Positions 7,326 through 16,903 of a stretch of 47,532 bases of DNA are shown here, piece by piece. The stretch comes from Oscillospiraceae bacterium (GTDB taxonomy: Bacteria > Bacillota_A > Clostridia > Oscillospirales > Ruminococcaceae). The DNA is taken from contig JAGAJA010000028.1 in the NCBI GenBank assembly GCA_017829075.1, forward strand, positions 1-47,532, written 5' to 3'. Below the pieces are notes generated by a model that worked only from the letters and a program-made list of their open reading frames with translations, did no database searches and was not told the DNA's origin. Position numbers and translations under genes: made by a program. How positions within the stretch are numbered: position 1 is the first letter of the stretch; every line of letters starts with the position of its first letter.

Positions 7326-9572
7326 TTACTCCATTATTTCGCCAGCAAGAGGGGATCTTACAGAGCCGATACGCTCGATGAAGCCGTTCATTGCGTCATA
7401 GTCGGCGGTGTTATCAACGCGTATCTCAAAATGCAGCAGATCTCCGGTGGTTTGTCCGGTTCGTCCTACCTTACCGATCACCTCGCCCTGCTCCACTGTC
7501 TGTCCCGCTGCAACGTCCAGCTCGCTGCAATGAGCGTATACCGTAAGAACTCCGCTGCCGTGGTCTATCATAATGCAGTAACCGTAGCCGTAATACCATT
7601 TGGCAAGCACCACCTCACCGCTCTGCGCCGCGTATATATCCTGCCCGTATATGTCTGCGGCGCAGAAATCAATGCCGGCATGACCAATATAGCTTCCGGG
7701 GGTTTCGGTGTATTGGTTTAATTCCTCCGACACCGGGCAGGTAAGGCTCTTGATAACCTGAGGCGCTGTTGTCGGGTCGTATATACTTTTAGTATAATTT
7801 TGCTGAATTATGTCAGAATTTGTGTTTTGATTAGTAAGCCCGTACATTCCGACAAATTTGTCCATATCCTCCGAAAGCACCTCTCCGTTTTCCCGTATCT
7901 CAAAGTGGAGGTGATTTCCGGTAGACCAGCCGGATTTTCCGACTGTTCCGATGACCTCTCCCTGAGAAACGCGCTGACCCGCCGTGACATTGACCTCTCT
8001 GCAATGAGCGTAAACGGTGGAAAGTCCGCTGCCGTGGTCGATAATGATATAACTGCCCATTCCGCCGTTCCAGCCCTCGCCGACTGCCTTAATGACCGTG
8101 CCGTCCAGAGGAGCGTAGATATTCGCGCCGTCTATTTCCTTATCGCCGATATCAATACCATAATGATTGCCGCCGCGCCATTCATCATAACCGTTGAAGG
8201 TCGTCACCGTAGTGTGTAAATCGTCTAGCGGATAGCTCATGCTCTCAATCAGCTTCCCTGCTTCATCGGGGGAGATGGAAGTGCCGTTCTGTCCGTAATA
8301 GTCCCTGATCGTCATGGCGATCGTTCTGTTATTCTCGTCCTCGTCTTGCTGCGAGTAGGAGATGTTTCCCGCTGTGCTTTCCTCAACCTCTGCGCCATAG
8401 CTGTACTGGAACATCAGCTTGTTCACAGGCGGCACTCCGTCCTCCCAGATGTATCTGACAAGCTCCGCCTCCTGCTCTCCCGTCACGGCTGTCACGCTGC
8501 CGCCGCTGATAAGGAACTGATATTCCTTGCCGTCGCTGCACCGGAGGATCAAATCGCTTCCGCTGACGGTATACTGTCCGGAAAGCAGCTCATCGTTTTC
8601 GTTCCAGCCTGTCATAGTGAACATTCCGGACGCAGTATCAAACCTGAGCGCGGCGTAGTCGCTCAGTTTGTATACTCCTAGATCCCCGTTCTCCATTTCA
8701 AGGCTGTCGAAATAATCGTCATCAAACGGCTTTGCGGTATTCGTGACTTCTATCCTGCCGTCTGAAACAGCATATTGCCTGAGCTCCACACCGCGAAGCA
8801 CGAACCCGTCCTGCCCAATAGCGATGCCCACATACTCGCTGTCGCTGAGTAACACGACATCTGTGACATCACCGCCGCCGAAATCCGCAGACCTCTCCGG
8901 CAGATATTCCGTATAGTCCTCTTCCAGTTCGTCATACCGCCGCAGAACTCCGCTTCCGGTGTCAAGGGTATACTTTAAATAGGTTTCGTCGGAAGCGTAA
9001 TAGAAGCTCACCGTTAGCAATACTTCCTCACCATTCACCGCCGCTGAGAACCCTATTCCGTTCCAGCCATCATGCTGGAAATCGCTGATATTCTCCCCGA
9101 CTGTGTTTTCCAGCGCTTCATATACATTCGCAGAATAGGTGATTTTTGCCGCATTTCTGTCATAGATATAAACACACCGTCCGATATCGGTGAACACTAT
9201 TCTGTTATCGTCCGCATAAATGAGCGCTGGGAACTCCGAGCCGAATATCAGCTCCTCGGCGTATTCCCTGCTGGGAGCGTGAAGCTCCATTGTGTCCGGC
9301 AGGATATCGCCGAGATTTGTTTTATCGTCAACCGCCGGTATTACCGCCGCCGGAATGCTTGATTCCGATGAGGGAGCCGTGAGATCAACGCCTCCGTCCG
9401 GGCGGTTGGTCAGCGCAAACACGCAAAGCCCCGCCGCCGTAACTGCCCCCGCTGGGATAAGCACCCATTTCAGTATTTTCGGGGCATTGCTCTCAAGGCG
9501 CTTCGCCTGCGCCGCCTCCTGTATCAGACGCTCGTCAAGCTCGCCCAGCGCATTGTTGATTTTCTGCTTCAT
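7326..9572 (-). CDS. Membrane-anchored protein with two M23 (LytM-like) peptidase domains; partner of ECF sigma factor
   Basis: 748 residues. There is a short cytoplasmic part (1-32), one membrane segment (about 33-54), a long beta-rich external region (55-460) of unknown family, and two tandem M23 domains at the C terminus. Domain 1 has the full set: H470-x3-D474, H523 (YAHC) and H554-L-H556. Domain 2 keeps H631-x3-D635, H681 and H714, but the first histidine of the HxH motif is Leu712. By analogy with LytM, zinc could still bind but the catalytic base is lost. M23 enzymes cut peptide cross-links in the wall. The ATG overlaps the stop of the upstream sigma gene (ATGA), which points to translational coupling and to a sigma-regulating or sensing role. 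Confidence 0.85.
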   Translation of the reverse strand: MKQKINNALGELDERLIQEAAQAKRLESNAPKILKWVLIPAGAVTAAGLCVFALTNRPDGGVDLTAPSSESSIPAAVIPAVDDKTNLGDILPDTMELHAPSREYAEELIFGSEFPALIYADDNRIVFTDIGRCVYIYDRNAAKITYSANVYEALENTVGENISDFQHDGWNGIGFSAAVNGEEVLLTVSFYYASDETYLKYTLDTGSGVLRRYDELEEDYTEYLPERSADFGGGDVTDVVLLSDSEYVGIAIGQDGFVLRGVELRQYAVSDGRIEVTNTAKPFDDDYFDSLEMENGDLGVYKLSDYAALRFDTASGMFTMTGWNENDELLSGQYTVSGSDLILRCSDGKEYQFLISGGSVTAVTGEQEAELVRYIWEDGVPPVNKLMFQYSYGAEVEESTAGNISYSQQDEDENNRTIAMTIRDYYGQNGTSISPDEAGKLIESMSYPLDDLHTTVTTFNGYDEWRGGNHYGIDIGDKEIDGANIYAPLDGTVIKAVGEGWNGGMGSYIIIDHGSGLSTVYAHCREVNVTAGQRVSQGEVIGTVGKSGWSTGNHLHFEIRENGEVLSEDMDKFVGMYGLTNQNTNSDIIQQNYTKSIYDPTTAPQVIKSLTCPVSEELNQYTETPGSYIGHAGIDFCAADIYGQDIYAAQSGEVVLAKWYYGYGYCIMIDHGSGVLTVYAHCSELDVAAGQTVEQGEVIGKVGRTGQTTGDLLHFEIRVDNTADYDAMNGFIERIGSVRSPLAGEIME

Positions 9573-10123
9573 ATTTCATAGCCCTCCTTCCTGAGGTACT
9601 CCCGCAGCCTTTTCAACGTGCGGGATATCCGGGACTTCACCATGCTTTCGCTTGCGTGAAGCCGCTTCGCAATTTCCGCCGTGGACTCCCCGAACCAGTA
9701 CCGCCGCATAAAGATGACGCGGGTGTTATAGTCCTGCGACATCAGAAATCCGTTCAGCAGCCGGGTAAGTTCCTTTTCGGTCAGCAGATCCTCCGCACCG
9801 GAGCTTCCGCCGATAAAGTCCGCAAGCTCGTCTATCGGCAGTGTTTCCCCGGAACGTTTCGCCGCCCGGTTGTAGTCGTACCTGTCCAGCGCGAGCCGCC
9901 TTGCAATTCGGCAAAGATAAGCCGCAAGCCGCTCCGGGCGCGCCGGGGGAATGCTGTTCCATGCCCTCAGAAGCGTTTCGCTTTCGCATTCCTCCGCGTC
10001 CTGTTCGCTGCGCAGTATTCCATAGGCTACGCTTTTCAAAAGCTTTCCGTAGCTTTGCCGCAGCTCTGAGATACCGTTCTCGTTCCGGTCGAACAGCAGC
10101 TCGGTTATTTCTTCATCGGTCAT
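9569..10123 (-). CDS. ECF-type RNA polymerase sigma factor, coupled to an M23 membrane protein
   Basis: 184 residues. Region 2 is at about 22-92 (GKLLKSVAYGILRSEQDAEE then ARRLALDRYDYNRAAKR). Region 4 is at about 125-178 (RVIFMRRYWFGESTAEIAKRLHASESMVKSRISRTLKRLREYL). The ATG follows an AAGGCGGTGG ribosome binding site. The stop overlaps the start of the M23 gene by four bases. I could not find a clear vegetative promoter in the 10124-10290 stretch, so control by the ECF factor itself is plausible but not shown. It is distinct in sequence from the sigma factor at 1020. Confidence 0.88.
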   Translation of the reverse strand: MTDEEITELLFDRNENGISELRQSYGKLLKSVAYGILRSEQDAEECESETLLRAWNSIPPARPERLAAYLCRIARRLALDRYDYNRAAKRSGETLPIDELADFIGGSSGAEDLLTEKELTRLLNGFLMSQDYNTRVIFMRRYWFGESTAEIAKRLHASESMVKSRISRTLKRLREYLRKEGYEI

Positions 10124-10289
10124 TTGCCCACCGCCTTTCCATTACTAAGGATTCGCTGATCAAATCAAATTCGCCCCGTTCAAACGCGGTAACTCACGCG
10201 GCTGAATTTGTTACGCTGCGCTTTAATCAGCATATCCCTATTCGAAGCGCTTCATATATTTAGACGGAATGTAAAAGAAAAAGTTGCAG

Positions 10290-10333
10290 AAAAAATCCGG
10301 CTTCTGACGGTATGCGCCAAAAGCCGGAATTTT
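10290..10333 (-). terminator. Terminator of smpB
   Basis: On the minus strand CCGGCTT pairs with AAGCCGG around a loop of about 16 bases and is followed by ATTTTTT. It is 12 bases after the smpB stop. The rest of 10124-10289 shows only a GAAGCGCTTC palindrome and nothing else I can name. Confidence 0.8.
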
Positions 10334-10344
10334 GTTTCAGCCTG

Positions 10345-10800
10345 TTATCGGTTGCGTTCTTTCATTGTGCGCTCTATCTCACGGCTCGCGTCGCGCTTTG
10401 CCATGTCGTCGCGCTTGTCGTGGAGCTTTTTACCCTTGCACAGCCCCACCTGAACCTTTACCTTTGAGTCCTTGAAGTACATTGACACCGGAACCAGCGT
10501 ATAGCCGCCCTGCTTCACCTGTCCGAACAGCTTCAGTATCTCCTTCTTGTGCATCAGAAGCTTTCTGGTGCGGTAGGGATCCTTGTTGAAGATGTTGCCC
10601 TTTTCATAAGGGGAGATGTGCATATTGCGGATAAAGGCTTCTCCGTTCTCAATGGATATCCATGAGTCCTTGAGGTTCACGCCGCCGTTCCTGATGGACT
10701 TTACCTCAGTGCCGAACAGCTCGATTCCCGCCTCATAGCTCTCAAGGATAAAATATTCATGCCGGACTATCCGGTTTTCTGCTATGGTTTTTGTGTTCAT
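10345..10800 (-). CDS. smpB: SsrA-binding protein SmpB
   Basis: 151 residues from the ATG at 10800, which has GGAGG four bases upstream. The upstream ATG at 10818 lacks one. Family signatures include [30 protein letters not shown] (with minor changes), [20 protein letters not shown], and the basic C-terminal tail with GKKLHDKRD. SmpB binds tmRNA and delivers it to stalled ribosomes for trans-translation. The tmRNA gene itself is not in the window. It starts only 24 bases after the dockerin-protein stop with no terminator between, so the two may share a transcript, which is an odd pairing. Confidence 0.95.
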   Translation of the reverse strand: MNTKTIAENRIVRHEYFILESYEAGIELFGTEVKSIRNGGVNLKDSWISIENGEAFIRNMHISPYEKGNIFNKDPYRTRKLLMHKKEILKLFGQVKQGGYTLVPVSMYFKDSKVKVQVGLCKGKKLHDKRDDMAKRDASREIERTMKERNR

Positions 10801-10824
10801 TTGCCCTCCATGAGGCAAGACAGA

Positions 10825-12978
10825 TCAATCCATACCGATGCAGTATTTGAGTATACGCACAGCGTCGTCAGCTCTGATATAGCCGTCGCCGTTGATGTCC
10901 GCCGCCACCCTCTGAGCATAGCCGTCCAGAGTGATCTCCTCAATATATGCCTTGAGGATATATACAGCGTCAAGAGCGGTGCAGTTTCCGTCCCCGTCGA
11001 TATCGCCGACTACGGCAAGAGTGTAGCTTACATCGCTGTTAGGAGCGGAAGCCTTCATTCCGGTTGCGATATACTGGGTTTCGGAAACAGCGGTTCCGTC
11101 TGCATTGGTGATATTGATTGCTTCGCCGTTTTCAATGTTCTCACGAAAATCTGCCACGGTATACTTCTTCTTGAAGCCGGCGATGATCGCGAGTTTATCG
11201 TGGTTGATCTTGAAGTTGGAGGAGATCATCTGGAAGTTCTGGAGAACAGAGCTGATGAAATAATCTCCGCCCTCGCTGAAAGTGGTGGTAACAATACCGT
11301 CAGAAACAGTAACCTCTCTGATGAAATCCGACTTCTTGGTGGAAGTGTTCCACTTATACAGTCTGTACACTCCGTCAGTGTAGACCTTTGAAACGTCAAG
11401 AGTAAGCTCGCCGGTTCCGGGGAATGCCTTTGTTTCCGCAAAGGAGATAAGCTGATAGTCGCTTGCGGCGCCTACCTCAAAACGGATCTGCTCCTCTACC
11501 TTGCTGTCATAATATACTGTGGGATTAAAGTCCGCCGGCTTTGTGACATCAGTGCCGACGAATTTCCAGCTATACTTGTAGCCGTCGCGGGTTGCGCCTC
11601 TTCTGGTTACGCTGGTATCCTCGCCGTAAATACTCTCAAACTCGCTCTTGGTGATAACAGAGGGAGTTGCCTCCTTGGAGGGAACAAGTCCGTTCTGCGC
11701 GTCCTGAAATGCCTTGATAGCCGCGTTTGCTTCCTCAAGGGAAACCGACGCGTCTTCCTTCGCGTCGTTCAGGAGAGAAACCGCATAGGAAAGCTTCTTC
11801 CAGCTCTCGGCGGTATAGTTCTCTTCCTTATAGTTCTTGGCAATGGAGATGAGGTCGGTCAGGACTTTCTTTGTACCGGTATTGACGCCGGCAACGAGCT
11901 GTTTTCTTGCGTCCACAAGGCTGTCATAGGCGCTCTGGAGCATATCGTTGTCGTTCTGGCTGTACTCAAGTATTGTCTTAGCGGTCTTGAGCTGATTGGA
12001 GAACACCGTCCATGTCGGATCGGTGTATGTATCTGCGGTAAGCTTTTCGCACTCAGCAATAAGCGCTTCAAGGCGAACCTTTACGGTGCTGGGGTCGCTT
12101 CCGTCAAGGAAGTATACCGTAAAGTCACAGCGGATATTCTTGTTGGCGCTTGAGCCGGGAACAAACAGGGATACAGTTCCGGTCGCCGTGCCTGCCTTAG
12201 ACACATATCCGTCCTTGATAAAGGAGGAAACGTCCAAGTCTATCTCAATGTGCTCATTTCTGAGGTAAGCCGGGTTGTCCACTTCGCTTTCGGGGATATT
12301 GTATGTCGGGAGCAGCGGGTCGTAGAAATACTCCGGAAGCAGACTGTCGTCATTAAGCGTAACTGTGGACAGAATCTTGTCCTTGAAAGCATTCAGTTCC
12401 TTATCGGAAAGGGAATCTCCCACGCCGAAATAATAAACACTCGGCTTTATCTGGATCTTACGCTGATTTGTTGTGTTCAGCAGATTGTAGGAGATGTTCT
12501 TTGTGGGAATATTCAGCGCGCTGAACCATGTCGGATAGGAGGTCAGGAAGTTATAGCTCAGGTCAACGCTGGTGAGGGCTATGCAGTCATCAAGATTAAG
12601 ATCGCTCACAGAGCCGTTGCGAAGCTTGTTTTTGGACAGGTTGAGGGTTTTCAATCTGGGCATATACCCGATGATCTTCGGAACATACTCAAGACCAAGA
12701 CCGCTTAAATTCAGCGCGGTGATCTTCTCAAGATCGCCAAAGGTGATCGTGGTGTAATCCTTAACGCCGGTGGCATTCTGAAGCGCTTTTATGAAGTTTG
12801 CGTTGGGTTCGGTCTCACCGGCGCCGTAAAACAGAGTTTCATCATAAAGCCAAACGATATCCCTGCTGTCGTAGTACGAAGAAACAGCAAAACCGGTTAG
12901 CGGCATCGCCGCCTGAACAGATCCGCACACAACACAGCCAGTAAGCAGCGCTGCGGCAATTCTCTTGCTGAGTTTCAT
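10825..12978 (-). CDS. Secreted leucine-rich / FIVAR / type I dockerin protein
   Basis: 717 residues. A signal peptide covers about residues 1-25, followed by leucine-rich repeat turns (about 85-165, LNLSGLGL, LNLSKNKL, VDLSYNFL). Two FIVAR-like three-helix modules lie near 300-363 and 370-432. A beta-rich region follows, then a C-terminal dockerin (about 656-717) with two calcium loops, DIDGDGNCTALD and DINGDGYIRADD. Dockerins bind cohesin modules, so the protein is probably attached to a cellulosome-like scaffold or cell surface. No catalytic domain is seen, so an adhesion or binding role is inferred. AAGGAGAGG lies upstream of the start. Confidence 0.85.
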   Translation of the reverse strand: MKLSKRIAAALLTGCVVCGSVQAAMPLTGFAVSSYYDSRDIVWLYDETLFYGAGETEPNANFIKALQNATGVKDYTTITFGDLEKITALNLSGLGLEYVPKIIGYMPRLKTLNLSKNKLRNGSVSDLNLDDCIALTSVDLSYNFLTSYPTWFSALNIPTKNISYNLLNTTNQRKIQIKPSVYYFGVGDSLSDKELNAFKDKILSTVTLNDDSLLPEYFYDPLLPTYNIPESEVDNPAYLRNEHIEIDLDVSSFIKDGYVSKAGTATGTVSLFVPGSSANKNIRCDFTVYFLDGSDPSTVKVRLEALIAECEKLTADTYTDPTWTVFSNQLKTAKTILEYSQNDNDMLQSAYDSLVDARKQLVAGVNTGTKKVLTDLISIAKNYKEENYTAESWKKLSYAVSLLNDAKEDASVSLEEANAAIKAFQDAQNGLVPSKEATPSVITKSEFESIYGEDTSVTRRGATRDGYKYSWKFVGTDVTKPADFNPTVYYDSKVEEQIRFEVGAASDYQLISFAETKAFPGTGELTLDVSKVYTDGVYRLYKWNTSTKKSDFIREVTVSDGIVTTTFSEGGDYFISSVLQNFQMISSNFKINHDKLAIIAGFKKKYTVADFRENIENGEAINITNADGTAVSETQYIATGMKASAPNSDVSYTLAVVGDIDGDGNCTALDAVYILKAYIEEITLDGYAQRVAADINGDGYIRADDAVRILKYCIGMD

Positions 12979-13022
12979 TTAATGATCCTCTCCTTATTAA
13001 TATATTTTCCTCATGCTTTTCA

Positions 13023-13038
13023 GCGCAGTTTCCTGCGC
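13023..13038 (-). promoter_or_regulatory. GNRA tetraloop hairpin in the dockerin-gene leader
   Basis: Minus-strand GCGCAG-GAAA-CTGCGC, a perfect 6-bp stem with a GAAA tetraloop, lies in the leader of about 130 bases between the promoter and the start at 12978. It may stabilise the mRNA 5' region. Confidence 0.5.
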
Positions 13039-13116
13039 CGCTTCTTTCCTGCCGTCAAAGGCTCCGGAACCATCGGACATTCCAGAACATATATTTCGGG
13101 CAGTATATATACTATT

Positions 13117-13145
13117 AGTATAGCACATAAATTCGTGTTTGGCAA
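13117..13145 (-). promoter_or_regulatory. Promoter of the dockerin-protein gene
   Basis: TTGCCA (13145-13140), a 17-base spacer and TATACT (13122-13117) on the minus strand. Confidence 0.75.
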
Positions 13146-13185
13146 TAGTTTATTGAAAATTTTTCAAAAATTCTCATGAAAAACA

Positions 13186-13215
13186 GAAAAAATCCCCTCC
13201 GTCGCCGGAGGGGAT
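13186..13215 (-). terminator. Terminator of nifJ
   Basis: A perfect 10-bp stem (ATCCCCTCCG / CGGAGGGGAT, four-base loop) ends in a T-run on the minus strand, 20 bases after the nifJ stop. Confidence 0.9.
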
Positions 13216-13235
13216 AATTTGTTATTCAGCGAGAA

Positions 13236-16200
13236 TTAGTCCTGCTTGAACTCGTCAGCGTACATATTCTGCATCTCAACGAGGTGCTTGTACTTAGCTG
13301 CGGAGTTAGCAACTGCCTTGTCGAACAGAGCGGTTGCTCTCTCAGGATTAGCACGCATGAGGGAGTTGTAACGTACCTCTCTCATCATGAATGCCTTGTA
13401 ATCGCCGGTCGGAGCCTTGCTGTCGAGGGAGAACGGGTTCTTGCCCTCGTCTGCCAGAGCCGGGTTGAACCGGAACAGGTGCCAGTAACCAGCCTCAACA
13501 GCTTCCTTCTCAACCTGCTGAGCGATGGTCAGACCGCCCTTGATACCGTGGTTGATGCAAGGTGCATAAGCGATGATGAGGGACGGACCGTTGTAAGCCT
13601 CAGCCTCTGCGATAGCCTTTAAGCACTGGTTTCTGTCAGCGCCCATGGAGATCTGTGCAACATATACATAGCCGTAGCTCATTGCAATGCCTGCGAGATC
13701 CTTCTTCTTAACGTCCTTACCGCCTGCTGCGAACTGTGCAACTGCGCCCACGTTGGTAGCCTTGGAAGCCTGTCCGCCGGTGTTGGAGTAAACCTCGGTA
13801 TCGAATACCAGAATGTTTACATTCTTGCCGGAAGCGATAACGTGGTCAAGTCCGCCGTAGCCGATATCATAAGCCCAACCGTCGCCGCCGAAGATCCACT
13901 GGCTCTTCTTGGAGAGGTAGTTCTTCAGCTTGAGAACCTCTGCAACCAGCGGCTCGCTGGAGCACGGGCAGTTCTCTAATGCGTCAACAAGGTTCTTGGT
14001 AGCAACTGCGTTTGCCTTGCCGTCTTCCTCGGTCTTGAAGTACTCGTCGATCAGAGCCTTTGCCTTCTCGTGACCGTCAAGAGCTGCGATCTCCTTCAGC
14101 TTGCTCTGCGCTCTCTTGCGGAGGGTGTCCTGAGCAAGGAACATACCAAGACCGAACTCTGCGTTGTCCTCGAACAGGGAGTTAGCCCATGCCGGACCCT
14201 TGCCTTCCTTGTTGGTGGTGTAAGGAGTAGACGGCTCGGAGCCTGCCCAGATAGAGGAGCAGCCTGTTGCGTTGGCAATGTACATTCTGTCGCCGAAGAG
14301 CTGAGTTACAAGCTTAGCATACGGTGTTTCGCCGCAGCCTGCGCAAGCGCCGGAGAATTCGAGCAGCGGCTGCTTGAACTGAGAGCCCTTGATCGTGGTC
14401 TCCTTGAACTTCTCGTGAACCTCAGGCTTGTCAGCAACAGCCTTGGATACTGCATAGTCGAATACCGGCTGCTGATCCATCTGAGTTTCGAGAGGCTTCA
14501 TAACGAGAGCCTTGTTCTTGGACGGGCAAACCTGTGCGCATACGCCGCAGCCGGTGCAGTCCAGAGCGGAAACGGTCATTGTGTACTTCATGCCGGGGAG
14601 CTGCATAGCGTCCTTGAGCTTTACGGAAGCAGGTGCAGCGGCAGCCTCAGCCTCAGTCAGGATAACCGGACGGATAACTGCGTGAGGACATACGAAGGAG
14701 CACTGGTTACACTGAATGCAGTTCTCAGGCTGCCACTCAGGAACATCAACCGCAATGCCGCGCTTCTCATAAGCAGCGGAGCCCTGCGGGAATGTGCCGT
14801 CTGCAATGTCAACGAATGTGGAAACAGGGATCTGATCGCCGCGCTGTGCGTTTACAGGGATCTGAACCTTGTTTACGAAGTCAACGAGGAACTTGTTGTC
14901 GCCCTCTGCCTTGTGAACAGGAAGCTCACCCTGAGCGTCTGCCCAAGAAGCGGGAACGTCAACCTTGACAACCTCGCCTGCGCCTCTGTCGATGGCAGCG
15001 TAGTTCATGTTGACGATATCGTCGCCCTTCTTAGCAAAGGACTTGTACGCCATCTTCTTCATGTAGGTGATAGCGTCCTCAGCGGGGATAATGTTTGCAA
15101 TGGAGAAGAACGCAGCCTGAAGAACTGTGTTGGTCTTGTTGCCCAGACCGATATCTCTTGCAACCTTGTTAGCGTTGATGATGTAGAAGTTGATGTTGTT
15201 CTTAGCGATGTAAGCCTTTACCGGAGCGGGGAGCTTCTCGTCCAGCTCGTCAACTGACCAGTGGCAGTTGAGCAGGAAGGAACCGCCGGGAACAACGTCC
15301 TGAACCATGTCGTACTTGTCGATGTAGGACTGGTTGTGGCAGGCAACGAAGTTTGCCTTGTTGATGAAGTATGTGGACTTGATCGGTGTCTTACCGAAAC
15401 GCAGGTGAGAAATAGTTACGCCGCCGGACTTCTTGGAGTCATAAGCGAAATATGCCTGCGCATACATATCGGTGTGGTCGCCGATGATCTTGATGGAGTT
15501 CTTGTTTGCACCAACAGTACCATCAGAGCCGAGTCCCCAGAACTTGCAGCAGGTTGTGCCTTCCGGAGTGGTGTTCGGGTTCTCAGTGGGAGTGAGGGAC
15601 AGGTTGGTAACGTCGTCGTTGATACCGAGGGTGAATACCGGCTTTGTGGTGTTGTTGTAAACAGCGATGATCTGAGCCGGGTTGCAGTCCTTGGAACCAA
15701 GTCCGTAACGTCCGGTGAATACCTGAGCGTCCTGGAACTTGTTCTCCTTCTTGAGTGCAGCAACAACGTCCAGATAAAGCGGCTCGCCGAGGGATCCGGG
15801 CTCCTTTGTTCTGTCGAGAACGGAGATCTTCTTAACGGTTGCGGGGATAGCGTCAACAAATGCGGAGGAAACGAACGGTCTGTACAGTCTTACCTTAACA
15901 AGGCCGACCTTTCTGCCCTGCTTTGCGAGGTAGTCGATTGTTTCCTCGATGGTGTCGCATACAGAGCCCATTGCTACGATAACTTCCTCAGCGTCGGGTG
16001 CGCCGTAGTAGTTGAACAGCTTGTAGTTGGTGCCGATCTCGGCATTTACCTTGTCCATGTACTCGGTTACGACAGCGGGAATGTTGTTGTAGTAGGTGTT
16101 GCAAGCCTCTCTTGCCTGGAAGAAGATGTCAGGGTTCTGAGCAGTACCGTGGAGAACAGGCTTCTCAGGATTGAGTGCTCTGTCGCGGAACGCCTGAACT

Positions 16201-16796
16201 GCGTCCATATCTACCATGCCCTTGAGGGTCTCATAATCCCACTTCTCGATCTTCTGGATCTCGTGAGAGGTTCTGAAGCCGTCGAAGAAATGCAGGAACG
16301 GAACTCTGCCCTTGATAGTTGCAAGGTGAGCAACCGCGCCGAGATCCATAACCTCCTGCGGGTTGGTGGAGCAGAGCATTGCGTAACCGGTCTGACGGCA
16401 CGCGTAGATATCGCTGTGGTCGCCGAAGATAGAAAGCGCATGGGAAGCGACTGCACGAGCAGAAACATGAATAACTGACGGAAGCAGCTCACCTGCGATC
16501 TTGTACATATTAGGGATCATCAGGAGAAGACCCTGAGATGCAGTGTATGTAGTGGTGAGAGCGCCTGCGGACAGAGAGCCGTGAACAGCACCAGCAGCGC
16601 CTGCCTCGGACTGCATTTCTACAACCTTTACCGGCTCGCCGAAGATGTTCTTTACACCAGCGGTAGACCATGAATCAGTTACCTCAGCCATAACGGACGA
16701 GGGGGTGATGGGGTAGATTGCCGCTAAGTCAGTGAACGCATAGGACACGTGAGCCGCAGCATTGTTGCCATCCATTGTTTGCTTTTCTCTTGCCAT
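13236..16796 (-). CDS. nifJ: Pyruvate:ferredoxin (flavodoxin) oxidoreductase, single-chain
   Basis: 1186 residues, the usual length for the fused homodimeric enzyme. It oxidises pyruvate with CoA to acetyl-CoA and CO2 and reduces ferredoxin. The N-terminal pyrimidine-binding and transketolase-like domains (AHVSYAFTDLAAIYPITPSS) are followed by a 2x[4Fe-4S] ferredoxin domain (NCIQCNQCSFVCP and DCTGCGVCAQVCP). Next come the cysteines for the proximal cluster (GACAGCGETPY) and the TPP-binding motif GGDGWAYDIGYGGLDH with NTGGQASKAT. AAGGAGG precedes the ATG. It has its own promoter and terminator, so it is monocistronic. This marks an anaerobic fermentative metabolism. Confidence 0.97.
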   Translation of the reverse strand: MAREKQTMDGNNAAAHVSYAFTDLAAIYPITPSSVMAEVTDSWSTAGVKNIFGEPVKVVEMQSEAGAAGAVHGSLSAGALTTTYTASQGLLLMIPNMYKIAGELLPSVIHVSARAVASHALSIFGDHSDIYACRQTGYAMLCSTNPQEVMDLGAVAHLATIKGRVPFLHFFDGFRTSHEIQKIEKWDYETLKGMVDMDAVQAFRDRALNPEKPVLHGTAQNPDIFFQAREACNTYYNNIPAVVTEYMDKVNAEIGTNYKLFNYYGAPDAEEVIVAMGSVCDTIEETIDYLAKQGRKVGLVKVRLYRPFVSSAFVDAIPATVKKISVLDRTKEPGSLGEPLYLDVVAALKKENKFQDAQVFTGRYGLGSKDCNPAQIIAVYNNTTKPVFTLGINDDVTNLSLTPTENPNTTPEGTTCCKFWGLGSDGTVGANKNSIKIIGDHTDMYAQAYFAYDSKKSGGVTISHLRFGKTPIKSTYFINKANFVACHNQSYIDKYDMVQDVVPGGSFLLNCHWSVDELDEKLPAPVKAYIAKNNINFYIINANKVARDIGLGNKTNTVLQAAFFSIANIIPAEDAITYMKKMAYKSFAKKGDDIVNMNYAAIDRGAGEVVKVDVPASWADAQGELPVHKAEGDNKFLVDFVNKVQIPVNAQRGDQIPVSTFVDIADGTFPQGSAAYEKRGIAVDVPEWQPENCIQCNQCSFVCPHAVIRPVILTEAEAAAAPASVKLKDAMQLPGMKYTMTVSALDCTGCGVCAQVCPSKNKALVMKPLETQMDQQPVFDYAVSKAVADKPEVHEKFKETTIKGSQFKQPLLEFSGACAGCGETPYAKLVTQLFGDRMYIANATGCSSIWAGSEPSTPYTTNKEGKGPAWANSLFEDNAEFGLGMFLAQDTLRKRAQSKLKEIAALDGHEKAKALIDEYFKTEEDGKANAVATKNLVDALENCPCSSEPLVAEVLKLKNYLSKKSQWIFGGDGWAYDIGYGGLDHVIASGKNVNILVFDTEVYSNTGGQASKATNVGAVAQFAAGGKDVKKKDLAGIAMSYGYVYVAQISMGADRNQCLKAIAEAEAYNGPSLIIAYAPCINHGIKGGLTIAQQVEKEAVEAGYWHLFRFNPALADEGKNPFSLDSKAPTGDYKAFMMREVRYNSLMRANPERATALFDKAVANSAAKYKHLVEMQNMYADEFKQD

Positions 16797-16874
16797 TGGA
16801 TTTTATCCTCCTTAAAATATTGAATGAGCCTGCTCCCGCGCATGGGCGGGGCGTACTCTTTCAGCTTAATTTCT

Positions 16875-16903
16875 ATTTTATCACAATATCTTCAATTTGT
16901 AAA
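16875..16903 (-). promoter_or_regulatory. Promoter of nifJ
   Basis: TTTACA (16903-16898), a 17-base spacer and TAAAAT (16880-16875), giving a leader of about 75 bases. Confidence 0.7.

Noticed and set aside
14070..16478. Long open frames on the plus strand opposite nifJ (14070-15257 and 15261-16478)
   Set aside because: They mirror the codon bias of nifJ, lack ribosome binding sites and have no recognisable domain. nifJ is unambiguous on the other strand.
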